Shown here: positions 23,430 through 30,054 of the stretch, one piece after another
How the letters are laid out: each line of letters starts with the position of its first letter
Position numbering within the stretch: the first letter of the stretch is position 1
Assembly (NCBI GenBank): GCA_946405675.1
Contig: CAMJIC010000004.1
Coordinates: 1 to 30,054, forward strand
Length of the DNA stretch: 30,054 bases
DNA from: an uncultured Clostridia bacterium
GTDB lineage: Bacteria; Bacillota; Clostridia; Lachnospirales; Lachnospiraceae
Direction of reading: 5' to 3'
The notes under the pieces: model-generated
What the model was told of the DNA's origin: nothing
Seen by the model: only the letters and a program-made list of their open reading frames with translations
Database searches by the model: none
Program-made: the position numbers and the translations under genes

Positions 23430-23549
23430 AAGAGAGTTCTTCCTTTCAGGTTTGTTTTTGTGCAAAAACTTTTATACCACAAAGGTGAACTCTCTTTTCT
23501 ATTTCTACTCTTGTCTATTCTTGTTTTCCGAAAGTATCTTTACCCCAAT

Positions 23550-23558
23550 GGGGCGAGG
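23550..23558. repeat. Right target site duplication of the IS element
   Basis: GGGGCGAGG is identical to 21100-21108. It lies between the right inverted end and the FHA gene stop codon. Confidence 0.75.
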
Positions 23559-23566
23559 CTATCCTT

Positions 23567-25102
23567 TCAGGGGATACTGACCCGGAAATGCAGTGAGGCG
23601 ATCGTCAGCTGGGCGCTGTCCTTCAGCATGACAGCCTGGCCGCTTTCCAGCCGGTGCCCATCGAGGAAGGTGCCGTTGGTGGAAAATAGGTCTGTGACGT
23701 AATACCCGTCTGTCCGGTGTTCGATCCTGGCGTGCTTACGGCTGATGGTGTCACCGGGCAGAATGATGTCACACAGCGAGCGGCTTTTTCCCAGGATCAG
23801 ATGATCCCGGTCAAGGGGAAGATCCGGACTGCGGTCCTTCTGAAGACTGACAAGGACAGGACAGGTACTGCGAAGCAGTGTTGTCCGGTCTTCCGGTGTG
23901 TTCTCCCGGGAGAAGCGTTCCTGGTCCGGGCTGCCGGAATATGATTTTGGACTGCTGTCATCATAGAGTTCCTTCCTGAGCGCCTGGTAAAACTGGTCAT
24001 CACTCTGCGCGTCCGGATCCTCATCATACCAGATATTTCTCCTTTCATTTGCCCGTTTCTCGAGTGATACATGAATGATCCAGATCAGGGCGATGCACAG
24101 GAACCCCATGCCAAGGATCTGTGTCAGATCCATCTGGAACAGAAAAATGAGGATGCATGCGGAAGGAAGGATGATGAGTGCAGGGATCAGGTGATGGAGT
24201 GCGTTTTTCTTTTTCCGCGGCGAAGGGAGCCTTTTCATTTTTGCCATGGAAAACTCCGCAAAGTCTGCCCCGCCTGCATAGAAGCCTTCGTCACCGGACG
24301 GGGAGTATGGATCGCGCGATGCAGTATCCGCGGCTTTGGCACTATTGCGGCTGAAGGCGTCCTGGTGAAATGACCCTGGTGATCCGCCTGCTCTGGTACC
24401 GGCTCTGGCTTCTTTTGCAGAACGTGGCCGGGAATTTGCAGGGGGATTGGAGCCCGGAGCATATGACGAAGGATTGTCAGGTGAGCGGTTTTGCCAGGAT
24501 TGCCAGGAGGTTTCTCCCGAATTCTGCGTACCTGTACCTGTGGATGGCTCCGCGTCCGGGCCGTAACGAATGAGCAGCTCCGAAAGGAGATCCGGCAGAA
24601 GAAAGGATTCCGCCGATACCTGCTCGTAGAGGTCGTAGGCCAGGCCGGCAGCGGCCTGATCAGAATGGTCCACATGCTTCAGGATGAATTCGGAAAGGAT
24701 CCGGATGGTGCAGGGTTCGGAGCCGGACAGATGCGGGATGTAGCACAGAAGAACTTCGTCACCTCCGGGGCCCAGGAAAATGCACTCCGGATCCAGCAGA
24801 AGATCCTGCGCGGTCATGAGGAGCCCCGGCATTTTCTGCGCGGTATCCCGGACAGAGGATAGGATCTTCCTGAGGTCGCTTCCTGTGAGCGTTACGTTTT
24901 TGTAACGTGAGGCGATACTGGTACATGCGGTCACGTCAGCCCGGAGGAACCTTTTCCCGTCTTTTCCGGTGATGCTGAGCGGCAGAATCCCGGGAAGCCT
25001 TCCCCGCAAAGCCATCTGAAGCATATATTCGGTTTCGTCGATTTGAATGTCTTCCGGAACCAGGTAGGTATGGTCAAGCTCCCGGATGATTTCTTTTTGC
25101 AT
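23567..25102 (-). CDS. FHA-domain membrane protein of the Tad-type locus (DUF6382-like)
   Basis: This 511-residue protein has three parts. Residues 1 to about 190 form a globular domain (ELDHTYLVPED, LPLSITGKDGKRFLRADVT) like those found with Tad genes in Clostridia. A Ser/Pro/Gly-rich linker leads to two membrane segments at about 300-350 (LIPALIILPSACILIFLF, ILGMGFLCIALIWIIHV). A C-terminal FHA domain (about 414-511) includes the GK-S, ISRKHARIEH and STNGTFLDG motifs used to bind phosphothreonine. It probably senses or scaffolds a kinase signal at the pilus assembly site; that is inference. AGGGAG lies 8 bases before the ATG, and the TadE-like gene ends 13 bp upstream. The IS element sits 8 bp beyond the stop. 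Confidence 0.82.
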   Translation of the reverse strand: MQKEIIRELDHTYLVPEDIQIDETEYMLQMALRGRLPGILPLSITGKDGKRFLRADVTACTSIASRYKNVTLTGSDLRKILSSVRDTAQKMPGLLMTAQDLLLDPECIFLGPGGDEVLLCYIPHLSGSEPCTIRILSEFILKHVDHSDQAAAGLAYDLYEQVSAESFLLPDLLSELLIRYGPDAEPSTGTGTQNSGETSWQSWQNRSPDNPSSYAPGSNPPANSRPRSAKEARAGTRAGGSPGSFHQDAFSRNSAKAADTASRDPYSPSGDEGFYAGGADFAEFSMAKMKRLPSPRKKKNALHHLIPALIILPSACILIFLFQMDLTQILGMGFLCIALIWIIHVSLEKRANERRNIWYDEDPDAQSDDQFYQALRKELYDDSSPKSYSGSPDQERFSRENTPEDRTTLLRSTCPVLVSLQKDRSPDLPLDRDHLILGKSRSLCDIILPGDTISRKHARIEHRTDGYYVTDLFSTNGTFLDGHRLESGQAVMLKDSAQLTIASLHFRVSIP

Positions 25103-25115
25103 GAGTCTGTCTCCC

Positions 25116-25598
25116 TCAATGCTTTGATCCCTTCAGCAGGGCACTGACATATTCCAGTCCCCGGATCTTGCGGATCAGGTCTGCCGGGTGCAGAAGTGTC
25201 CGCTGCGCGCCTGCGCCTGTGTCGAGCGGGTTCTTCCCAAACAGGGATGGAAGCAGGCCGGGCAGCGGCAGGGAAGCCTGGTAGTGTACCTCCGCCTTTT
25301 GCTCAGAGACCGTTACGGAGGAAGAGATGTTTTTGGACGGTCCGGCCATGCCCTCAAGATGTTTGGCCTGTTTCCCCAGCCTGTTGTTTTCGCCCTTCTT
25401 CCAGTTATTAAGATCCGCCTGGGCAGTGATCAGCTGGGAGACTCCGTTCAGGACTCCTTTGTCATGCAGGAAGAAGCCATAATAGATGAGTGCAAGAAGA
25501 ACAGGGAGGATTATGGTCATCAGGAGTGAAGCCTCTACCGTAAAGCTGGCTTTACTCCTGCCTCTGGTGTGACAGGCGTTGCAGATGGATGGAATCAT
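25116..25598 (-). CDS. TadE-like pseudopilin
   Basis: This 160-residue protein has the TadE-type N-terminus: a short basic, Cys-containing leader followed by SKASFTVEASLLMTIILPV and a single membrane helix (about residues 20-44). The rest is extracellular, with a GLLPSLFGKNP stretch and no further membrane segment. TadE/TadF proteins are processed by the prepilin peptidase and help assemble Flp pili. AAGGAG lies 8 bases before the ATG. The prepilin peptidase gene ends 36 bp upstream and the FHA gene starts 13 bp downstream, supporting an operon. Confidence 0.82.
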   Translation of the reverse strand: MIPSICNACHTRGRSKASFTVEASLLMTIILPVLLALIYYGFFLHDKGVLNGVSQLITAQADLNNWKKGENNRLGKQAKHLEGMAGPSKNISSSVTVSEQKAEVHYQASLPLPGLLPSLFGKNPLDTGAGAQRTLLHPADLIRKIRGLEYVSALLKGSKH

Positions 25599-25634
25599 GG
25601 GTAAGGCTCCTTCATGTTGTTTGATCAGCAGTAT

Positions 25635-26084
25635 TCACTCCATGATACAGGAAACAAGATGTGTGACTGTGAGGATCAGGTGTGAGGCCGCAAGGAAAGG
25701 AAGAAACGGCAGCGTGTCGGAGCGGCGCTTTTTTTTCAGGATCAGGAGGACCGTGCAGAAAAACGCACACAGGACGAGCGCACAGGTCAGGGCTGCGAAT
25801 GTATTTTCAAATCCCAGGGCAACTCCGCAGGCAAGGACGACAGCCCCGTCTCCGGATCCGATCTGAGAATGAAAGAGAAATGACAGCAGGAGAAGGATCC
25901 CTCCCGGGATGAGGCCTGTGAGAAACTGCATAAGCGTCAGGCCGGAAAAGAGAAGATGAAGCAAGAGCATGCAGGCACCGAATATAGGCGCGGCCCATGC
26001 CGGTATGGTCTTTGTGCGGCAGTCGCTTACGGACAGAATGCAAACGAATCCGGCTGTCAGCGGCAGTGCCAGAAGCTTCATCAT
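25635..26084 (-). CDS. A24-family prepilin peptidase (TadV/CpaA type)
   Basis: This 149-residue aspartyl membrane protease cleaves Flp and TadE leaders. The two catalytic Asp positions are in LSVSDCRTKTIPAW (about residue 20) and SQIGSGDGAVVLA (about 78). The small size and the absence of a methylase domain fit the TadV/CpaA type rather than PilD. It has about five to six hydrophobic segments. Of the three clustered in-frame ATGs, the one at 26084 is spaced 7 bases from GGAG; the first (26090) is too close. It lies between the two TadE-like genes. Confidence 0.82.
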   Translation of the reverse strand: MMKLLALPLTAGFVCILSVSDCRTKTIPAWAAPIFGACMLLLHLLFSGLTLMQFLTGLIPGGILLLLSFLFHSQIGSGDGAVVLACGVALGFENTFAALTCALVLCAFFCTVLLILKKKRRSDTLPFLPFLAASHLILTVTHLVSCIME

Positions 26085-26140
26085 GGTCATTCTCCTTCAC
26101 ATCTCCTCTGTAAGTGCATATCTATAAACGCATATTTTGC

Positions 26141-26273
26141 GTAACTGTTCAGGACAGCCCGAAGCACTTGCTGCTGAGGGCGTATGAAAGTGTAGATTAA
26201 GTGGCATCGGGCGATTCAGGATGCGAAGCATCGCCCGATGCGTAACTGTTCAGAACAGGTTCTGAACAGTTAC
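26141..26273 (+). repeat. Interspersed repeat family 1, full-length copy C
   Basis: This is the most complete copy (133 bp). It starts GTAACTGTTCAGGACAGC. In the middle a perfect 12-bp hairpin, GCATCGGGCGAT (26204-26215) / ATCGCCCGATGC (26230-26241), has a 14-base loop. It ends with the palindrome GTAACTGTTCAG...CTGAACAGTTAC (26242-26273). It lies inside the Tad operon, between the large TadE-like gene and the prepilin peptidase gene. Confidence 0.9.
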
Positions 26274-26342
26274 TATTTTGCTTCGTTTATAGCTGGCTTA
26301 CAGGTGCAGCCTCATTGGCGGTGGCTTTGGTGATAGCGGTTT

Positions 26343-27467
26343 TCAATCGGCATACCGTGCTTTTCTGCAGTCCTTGCATTCGTGCAGATGCCCGCAATCG
26401 GCCCTGTCGCGTTCATGGACCGTCCGTTTCAGCGCGGAGCAGCTGACACTGGTATGAAAACAGCTCCCATAGGGATCTACGTAATACTGATCGGACTGTT
26501 GGCCGCCGCAGTAAGGACACTTCTTGTACTTGCAGCCGCTGGTGTTGCGTGCGTCTTTCAGCTGATCCTTTGTGACAGGAATGATGGTTACCTTCAGATG
26601 GGAGCAGCCGGGGTTTGTGTGGAAAACGCTCCCATGCTCTGTGACATAGACGGTATGGCTTTCGCTGTTTTCGGATTCCCGCTGCCGGTCCCTTCCTGAC
26701 CGCCCGCTCCTTCCGATCCACCCCCGGACAGCCGCCTTTTGCACGAAAAAGGTGATCGGAAGAGAAAGCGGTGTGTATTTTGGCTTTGGCTGATAGGAGA
26801 GCACCAGCTTGATCATGCTGTCTTCCTTCAGGTAAGAGGAATTCAGGAAGCTTGCATAACGGACGGCATCTTTGTCCGGGGCGGTCTGGATGACCTGCGT
26901 GGTTGCCCATGCATCGGACAGCGCAGCCCGTAAAACGTTGTTCGCGTCTGAGTACTGTTCCTTATAGGCTGCGATCGCCATCTCCTGTGCTGTGGTTGTG
27001 AGTGATCCGGAATATTGGGCTGCCGTGCGCATGACGCAGGCATACTGCAGGACGATGGCGATCAGGACAAAGAACAGCGGCAGCTCCAGCGCCGCTTCCA
27101 CGGTGAGGGATGCGGCGTGCCTGAAAGACGTGGCGAGTCTGTAGGATGAGGCGTGCCTGTAGGATGCGGCGTGTCTGTAAAATGAGGTGTGCCTGTAAAA
27201 TGAGGGAAATGAGGTGAAAAAGGATGTCCTTCTTTTCCCGTACCTGCGGATTGGAGAGAGTACGCTTTCCTTTCTTTGAGTAGGCTGAACAGTTTCATAT
27301 GGGAAAAAATGGGATTTCTTTTTTGGGATTGGAGAGAGTTGGCATCCTTCGCATTCCGGAAAGGCGGGGGCCTGTTCCTTTCTTGCGATGAGACTCGTTA
27401 TGGATGCCGGAATGGGGTATTTGTTGATTTGATGATCCCGCTTCCGGTACGTGTACCTGAAGAACAT
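26343..27467 (-). CDS. TadE-like protein with hexapeptide repeat and two zinc-ribbon-like C-terminal modules
   Basis: The open frame is 374 residues. The pseudopilin segment AASLTVEAALELPLFFVLIAI (from about residue 116) gives one membrane helix. Just before it lies a hexapeptide repeat (SFYRHT, SFYRHA, ASYRHA, SSYRLA, TSFRHA). After a middle domain come two similar modules (about 270-374): VYVTEHGSVFHTNPGCSHL ending CKYKKCPYC, and YYVDPYGSCFHTSVSCSAL ending CGHLHECKDC. Each pairs a His-X-X-X-(X)-Cys element with a later CxxC, like the small putative zinc modules found at the C-terminus of some secreted Firmicute proteins. GAGGTG lies 8 bases before the ATG at 27467, but the first 85 residues look unlike a pilin leader and the true start may differ. 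Confidence 0.72.
   Translation of the reverse strand: MFFRYTYRKRDHQINKYPIPASITSLIARKEQAPAFPECEGCQLSPIPKKKSHFFPYETVQPTQRKESVLSPIRRYGKRRTSFFTSFPSFYRHTSFYRHAASYRHASSYRLATSFRHAASLTVEAALELPLFFVLIAIVLQYACVMRTAAQYSGSLTTTAQEMAIAAYKEQYSDANNVLRAALSDAWATTQVIQTAPDKDAVRYASFLNSSYLKEDSMIKLVLSYQPKPKYTPLSLPITFFVQKAAVRGWIGRSGRSGRDRQRESENSESHTVYVTEHGSVFHTNPGCSHLKVTIIPVTKDQLKDARNTSGCKYKKCPYCGGQQSDQYYVDPYGSCFHTSVSCSALKRTVHERDRADCGHLHECKDCRKARYAD
27100..27208 (-). repeat. 18-bp tandem repeat in the TadE-like gene
   Basis: Five to six units of about 18 bp follow the + strand pattern GATGMGGCGTGCCTGTAR and encode the hexapeptide (S/A)(F/S)YRH(A/T). The units differ by a few substitutions and keep the reading frame. 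Confidence 0.75.
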
Positions 27468-27480
27468 CCTTTTTCACCTC
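27211..27480. repeat. 17-bp inverted repeat spanning the 5' part of the TadE-like gene
   Basis: GAGGTGAAAAAGGATGT at 27211-27227 is the exact reverse complement of 27464-27480. The distal arm is itself the ribosome binding site and start codon of the TadE-like frame on the minus strand. In addition, GGATTGGAGAGAGT occurs twice in direct orientation (27248-27261, 27326-27339). The segment looks rearranged. Confidence 0.65.
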
Positions 27481-27639
27481 ACTTGCCAGTGGACGGAAAT
27501 ATGTGTCTGATAAAGTGTGTGCCAAAGACGTGTATTGCAGAGCGGATGCCGCTGATTCATGATGAATGTCCGCCGGGCCAGGGGACAGCTTTCCCTGACC
27601 CGGGAATCAATTCCATATCACCTTGAGGTCAGAGTCGGA

Positions 27640-27843
27640 CTAGATCCCTTTGGCATCGCTTGCAGCCTTGTTCAGGATATCCTTGACGATCTGTGTCACC
27701 TGCTTTTTAAAGATGACAACGAGAGAAATGAGAACGACGAGGATCAGAATGATCTCGACGACACCGACACCGTCTTCGTCCAGCGCGATCTCATAGATTG
27801 CGTTGGAGACTGTGCCATTCAGACGTTTCAGATGCTTCTGCAT
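27640..27843 (-). CDS. flp: Flp-type (type IVb) pilin
   Basis: This 67-residue pilin precursor has a hydrophilic leader of about 26 residues, then the cleavage region EDGVG followed by VVEIILILVVLISLVVIF. That includes the conserved Glu near position +3 to +5 of the mature chain. The short C-terminal tail is amphipathic (KKQVTQIVKDILNKAASDAK). This matches the Flp1-like pilins of Clostridia. AAAGGAGG lies 8-9 bases upstream of the ATG at 27843; a longer frame to 28227 has no SD. It is the first Tad gene on this strand; the TadE-like gene follows after about 170 bp. The locus has no tadA, tadB, tadC or cpaB genes in view. Confidence 0.85.
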   Translation of the reverse strand: MQKHLKRLNGTVSNAIYEIALDEDGVGVVEIILILVVLISLVVIFKKQVTQIVKDILNKAASDAKGI

Positions 27844-28102
27844 GGGTTTGCCCTCCTTTCTTGTGTTATTTTCCAGAACGCTCCGGCGAAGGAGGTGGCA
27901 CGGGTTTCCTTCAGATGGATACATTCCCCGCAGGTCGCCTTGCCCGGTAAAATGCATCAGCGTAAGGATCATAGGCTCAAACGCCGGAGTGTTGGAATAC
28001 GGATTGGGAAAATCTGGCGGCTGATGTAGATTGACATGGATTTGTGTTCTGAAACAGAGTTTAATCTGGCTTTGATCAGGTGCCTGTGTTACAGATTTGG
28101 TG

Positions 28103-28185
28103 ATTGCTGTGATTTTTGCAGATTTGGTTTTGCAGCAGTTTTTACGGATTTGGCTATTGCTGTGGTTTTGCAGATTTGGTTTTGC
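28103..28185. repeat. 30-bp direct repeat pair upstream of flp
   Basis: ATTGCTGTG...GCAGATTTGGTTTTGC occurs at 28103-28133 and 28156-28185, with a 53-base period. A related GATTTGG-containing copy begins near 28094. It lies in the 560-bp gap between the divergent flp and decarboxylase genes, about 260 bp upstream of flp, and could be a set of regulator sites. Apart from this repeat I see no gene in 27844-28402. Confidence 0.55.
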
Positions 28186-28402
28186 TTCGGATAGATGCGT
28201 TATAACATGGGTTCGGACGGATTGCAACGGGAATTACAGAAGGAAAAGTCTTTTCAGCGAAGGGCACAGAAAACATGGGGAGGAAAGGACAAAGGTTCGG
28301 TGTAATTATGTGACTTGCCTGCTGCCTGTTTTTGTGTTATTTTGTTCGGGCGTGTGCCGCAGGAAAACCAATCACAAAGAAAGACAGAGGGTGCATCCGG
28401 TT

Positions 28403-29638
28403 ATGGAAACAAGAAAAGAACATACGAAAATTACAAGGCAGCTGATCAATTTGCTGGATCAGGATGCAGGGCTGAAGGCGATGGTGGAGAAGTCGATCGC
28501 GCTTGCGGCAAAGGAGAACCCGGATGAGAAGAAGAATCCGGTCCGGAGCCTGGAGATGTTTTACGACTATATTGATTTCACGCAGACGGTCATGCCGTGG
28601 GCATATCTTCCGGAGGAGTGCTTTCAGAACTTTGTGACGAAGACAGACCAGAGCTGCCTCTATATTTATTACCTGCTGGACCGCCCCCTCGAGGAGCTGG
28701 AGGGGAAACTGCCCTTCCGCCCGTCCGTGCAGTTCCTGGAGCCGGTTTATCATTGGCTGAAGGACTATAACAATGCCCTGCAGGCGTACATGGATTCGGA
28801 GGATTCCTGGAAGGAGGAATATTATCAGAATCTGTACAAGGATCCGACCTGGCATCTGGACCAGGGATGGTTTGAGGACAGTTCCAACTGGCATTCCTTC
28901 AATCAGTTCTTCTCCCGGAAGCTGAGCGATACGGAGAAGATCCGTCCGCTGGCGGGACGGGGAGATGATACAGTGGTGGCATCGCCGGGTGACTCCCTGC
29001 CGCAGGGAACCTGGGAGATCGATGAGAATGGATATTTCTGTTCCGGGGATGTGTACGATGAACACGGTGTATTGATCAAGACAAGCGCATTTTTCTCCGT
29101 GGAGGATCTGCTGGGGGAACAGGGGAAAGAATTCGCCGGAGAGTTCCACGGCGGGACGCTGACCCATACCTTCTATAATTTTGACGATTATCACAGGTGC
29201 CATGCCCCGGTATCGGGGAAGGTGCTGGCGGCGTATGTAATCGGAGATCCGGATGCGGTCGGCGGGATCACGACCTGGGATCCGCAGCGGGGACAGTACG
29301 TGCTGGAATCATGTTTTGCGGGATGGCAGTCTTATGAGACGCGGGGATGCGTGATCATTGAAACAGACCGGCATGGGCTGGTTGCCGTGCTCCCTGTGGC
29401 GCAGGGACAGGTCTCCAGCGTGCATTTTACGGAAAATGTACAGGTCGGGCAGCGGATCGAGAAGGGGGATGAGCTTGGATACTTCCTCTTTGGCGGTTCG
29501 GACTGTGTGATGCTGTTTTCTTCGAAGACAGGCTTTTCGCTGAGCGCGGTGCCGGCATCCAGTGACGATACCTATGCAAATGGGTTCGCGAAGATCCTGT
29601 GCAGGGCGGAGTATGGGAGATTTGTCGAGCGTGTCTGA
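28403..29638 (+). CDS. Phosphatidylserine decarboxylase-like enzyme
   Basis: This 411-residue protein has the pyruvoyl-dependent PSD core in its C-terminal half. The His-containing motif DDYHRCHAPVSGKV lies at about residue 265, and near the end is the self-cleavage motif FLFGGSDCVMLF (about 367), where the Ser would become the pyruvoyl group. SFNQFFSRKLSDTEKIRPL is also typical of the family. The first 150 or so residues are a helical extension found in larger PSD homologues. The usual product is phosphatidylethanolamine, but no phosphatidylserine synthase gene is nearby. The ATG at 28403 follows AGAGGGTG; the open frame back to 28097 is low quality. A terminator follows at 29726. Confidence 0.87.
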   Translation: METRKEHTKITRQLINLLDQDAGLKAMVEKSIALAAKENPDEKKNPVRSLEMFYDYIDFTQTVMPWAYLPEECFQNFVTKTDQSCLYIYYLLDRPLEELEGKLPFRPSVQFLEPVYHWLKDYNNALQAYMDSEDSWKEEYYQNLYKDPTWHLDQGWFEDSSNWHSFNQFFSRKLSDTEKIRPLAGRGDDTVVASPGDSLPQGTWEIDENGYFCSGDVYDEHGVLIKTSAFFSVEDLLGEQGKEFAGEFHGGTLTHTFYNFDDYHRCHAPVSGKVLAAYVIGDPDAVGGITTWDPQRGQYVLESCFAGWQSYETRGCVIIETDRHGLVAVLPVAQGQVSSVHFTENVQVGQRIEKGDELGYFLFGGSDCVMLFSSKTGFSLSAVPASSDDTYANGFAKILCRAEYGRFVERV

Positions 29639-29725
29639 ATCATGAAAAGGGGTTTGGCTTCCGCTTTGCTGTTAAATGGATTCAGGGGGCGCTGCCTGTT
29701 CCCTGAACCATAGAAAATGACGGAA

Positions 29726-29768
29726 AACTGCTTTCTGTATGATATGATATACAGAGAGCGGTTTTTTT
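29726..29768 (+). terminator. Rho-independent terminator after the decarboxylase gene
   Basis: AACTGCTTTCTGTAT (29726-29740) pairs with ATACAGAGAGCGGTT (29749-29763) through 15 positions with two G-U pairs, and is followed by seven T. It separates the decarboxylase from the sigma factor gene. The rest of 29639-29918 holds nothing I recognise. Confidence 0.85.
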
Positions 29769-29918
29769 ATGCTTCAGGGGGCGAGGGGTGAAAATGTCCG
29801 GAAGCATGAGGCGGAGCAGTCACATTTTCTGCAATGGCTTTTTGTTTTATGCCTGGCAGCGTTTCCTGTGTGACCTGGGAGAGGGTGGTTTCGTCTTTAG
29901 AGACAGAAGGGGCTGATC

Positions 29919-30054
29919 ATGGAAGATGTCAGTATCATTGAACTTTACTGGGCGCGTTCCCAGGATGCGATTGTTCAGACGAAGGCAAAGTATGGAAGGC
30001 TGATCTATTCGATCTGCATGCGAATCCTCCGGATCGCGGAGGATGCTATGGAAT
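29919..30054 (+). CDS. ECF-type RNA polymerase sigma factor, N-terminal part only
   Basis: The first 45 codons are present before the window ends. The product begins MEDVSIIELYWARSQDAI and continues with KYGRLIYSICMRILRIAEDAME. This closely fits sigma region 2.1-2.2 of the sigma-70 family ECF proteins of Lachnospiraceae, in which EDAEECVNDT normally follows. AAGGGG lies 8 bases before the ATG. Its cognate anti-sigma factor or targets are outside the window. Confidence 0.82.
   Translation, partial: MEDVSIIELYWARSQDAIVQTKAKYGRLIYSICMRILRIAEDAME

Larger units (their letters stand above)
21109..23549 (-). mobile_element. ISLre2-family insertion sequence with extra cargo segment
   Basis: This element of about 2441 bp is bounded by 24-base imperfect inverted ends that share GGGTAAA and ACTTTCGGAA (left 21109-21132; right, reversed, 23549-23526). 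It is flanked by the 9-bp duplication GGGGCGAGG. The single transposase gene fits ISLre2. From memory, family members are about 1.5-2.0 kb with 9-bp duplications; this one is longer because about 0.8 kb lies between the transposase stop and the left end. It inserted 8 bp beyond the stop codon of the FHA gene. An intact duplication and an open transposase suggest a fairly recent insertion. Confidence 0.82.

Noticed and set aside
16..26273. Family 1 repeats as a CRISPR array
   Set aside because: Copies are many kilobases apart, with genes rather than short spacers between them, and no cas genes are present.
27062..27298. An alternative minus-strand frame (HFTGTPH-type repeats) over the 18-bp repeat
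   Set aside because: It is the out-of-phase reading of the tandem repeat; only the other frame continues into the pilin-like helix and Cys modules.

Overview
The window looks like chromosomal DNA from an anaerobic Firmicute of class Clostridia, most likely a moderately GC-rich member of the Lachnospiraceae. The evidence is a trimeric NADH-linked [FeFe]-hydrogenase, a fused AdhE, strong AGGAGG-type ribosome binding sites, an ISLre2-family insertion sequence, part of a Tad pilus locus, and an ECF sigma factor start of the type common in that family. I cannot name a species. I see no rRNA, tRNA, CRISPR array or prophage.

Layout. 1-2958 (+): a PspC-domain protein and the RNA-binding protein Tex. 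3195-4865 (-): an AT-richer AAA-ATPase/PD-(D/E)XK gene that looks acquired. 5041-9215 (-): the operon hydC-hydB-hydA, encoding a soluble hydrogenase that links NADH and probably ferredoxin to H2. 9572-10087 (+): a YbaK/ProX-type deacylase with a clear terminator. 10154-13633 (-): an APH-like kinase and GTG-started adhE. 13960-18024 (+): an SLC13-type transporter with an extra soluble C-terminal domain, a secreted protein, and a rhomboid protease. 18211-20554: a HIT protein, a 5-formyl-THF cyclo-ligase and an aquaporin. 20836-20997 (-): a 53-residue coiled-coil-like small protein. 21109-23549: an ISLre2-type element with a 9-bp target duplication and about 0.8 kb of unexplained cargo. 23567-27843 (-): Flp pilin, a large TadE-like protein with a zinc-ribbon-like tail, a prepilin peptidase, a second TadE-like protein and an FHA protein. 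28403-30054 (+): a phosphatidylserine decarboxylase-like enzyme and the start of an ECF sigma factor.

How the genes work together. Hydrogenase and AdhE are the two main routes for disposing of fermentative NADH, as H2 or as ethanol. The Tad genes would export and assemble a thin pilus, but the ATPase, the inner-membrane platform and the secretin or anchor genes are absent here, so the locus is partial.

The most unusual feature is a set of interspersed palindromic repeats between genes. Family 1 has a core GTAACTGTTCAG and includes three long copies of about 80-133 bp. Family 2 has arms AAGTCACACCC/GGGTGTGACTT. A third, single element at 19412-19539 looks like a MITE. They sit at many of the gene boundaries in the window. 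Other points worth checking are the IS cargo, the pseudopilin carrying two zinc-ribbon-like modules and a hexapeptide repeat, and the transporter tail.
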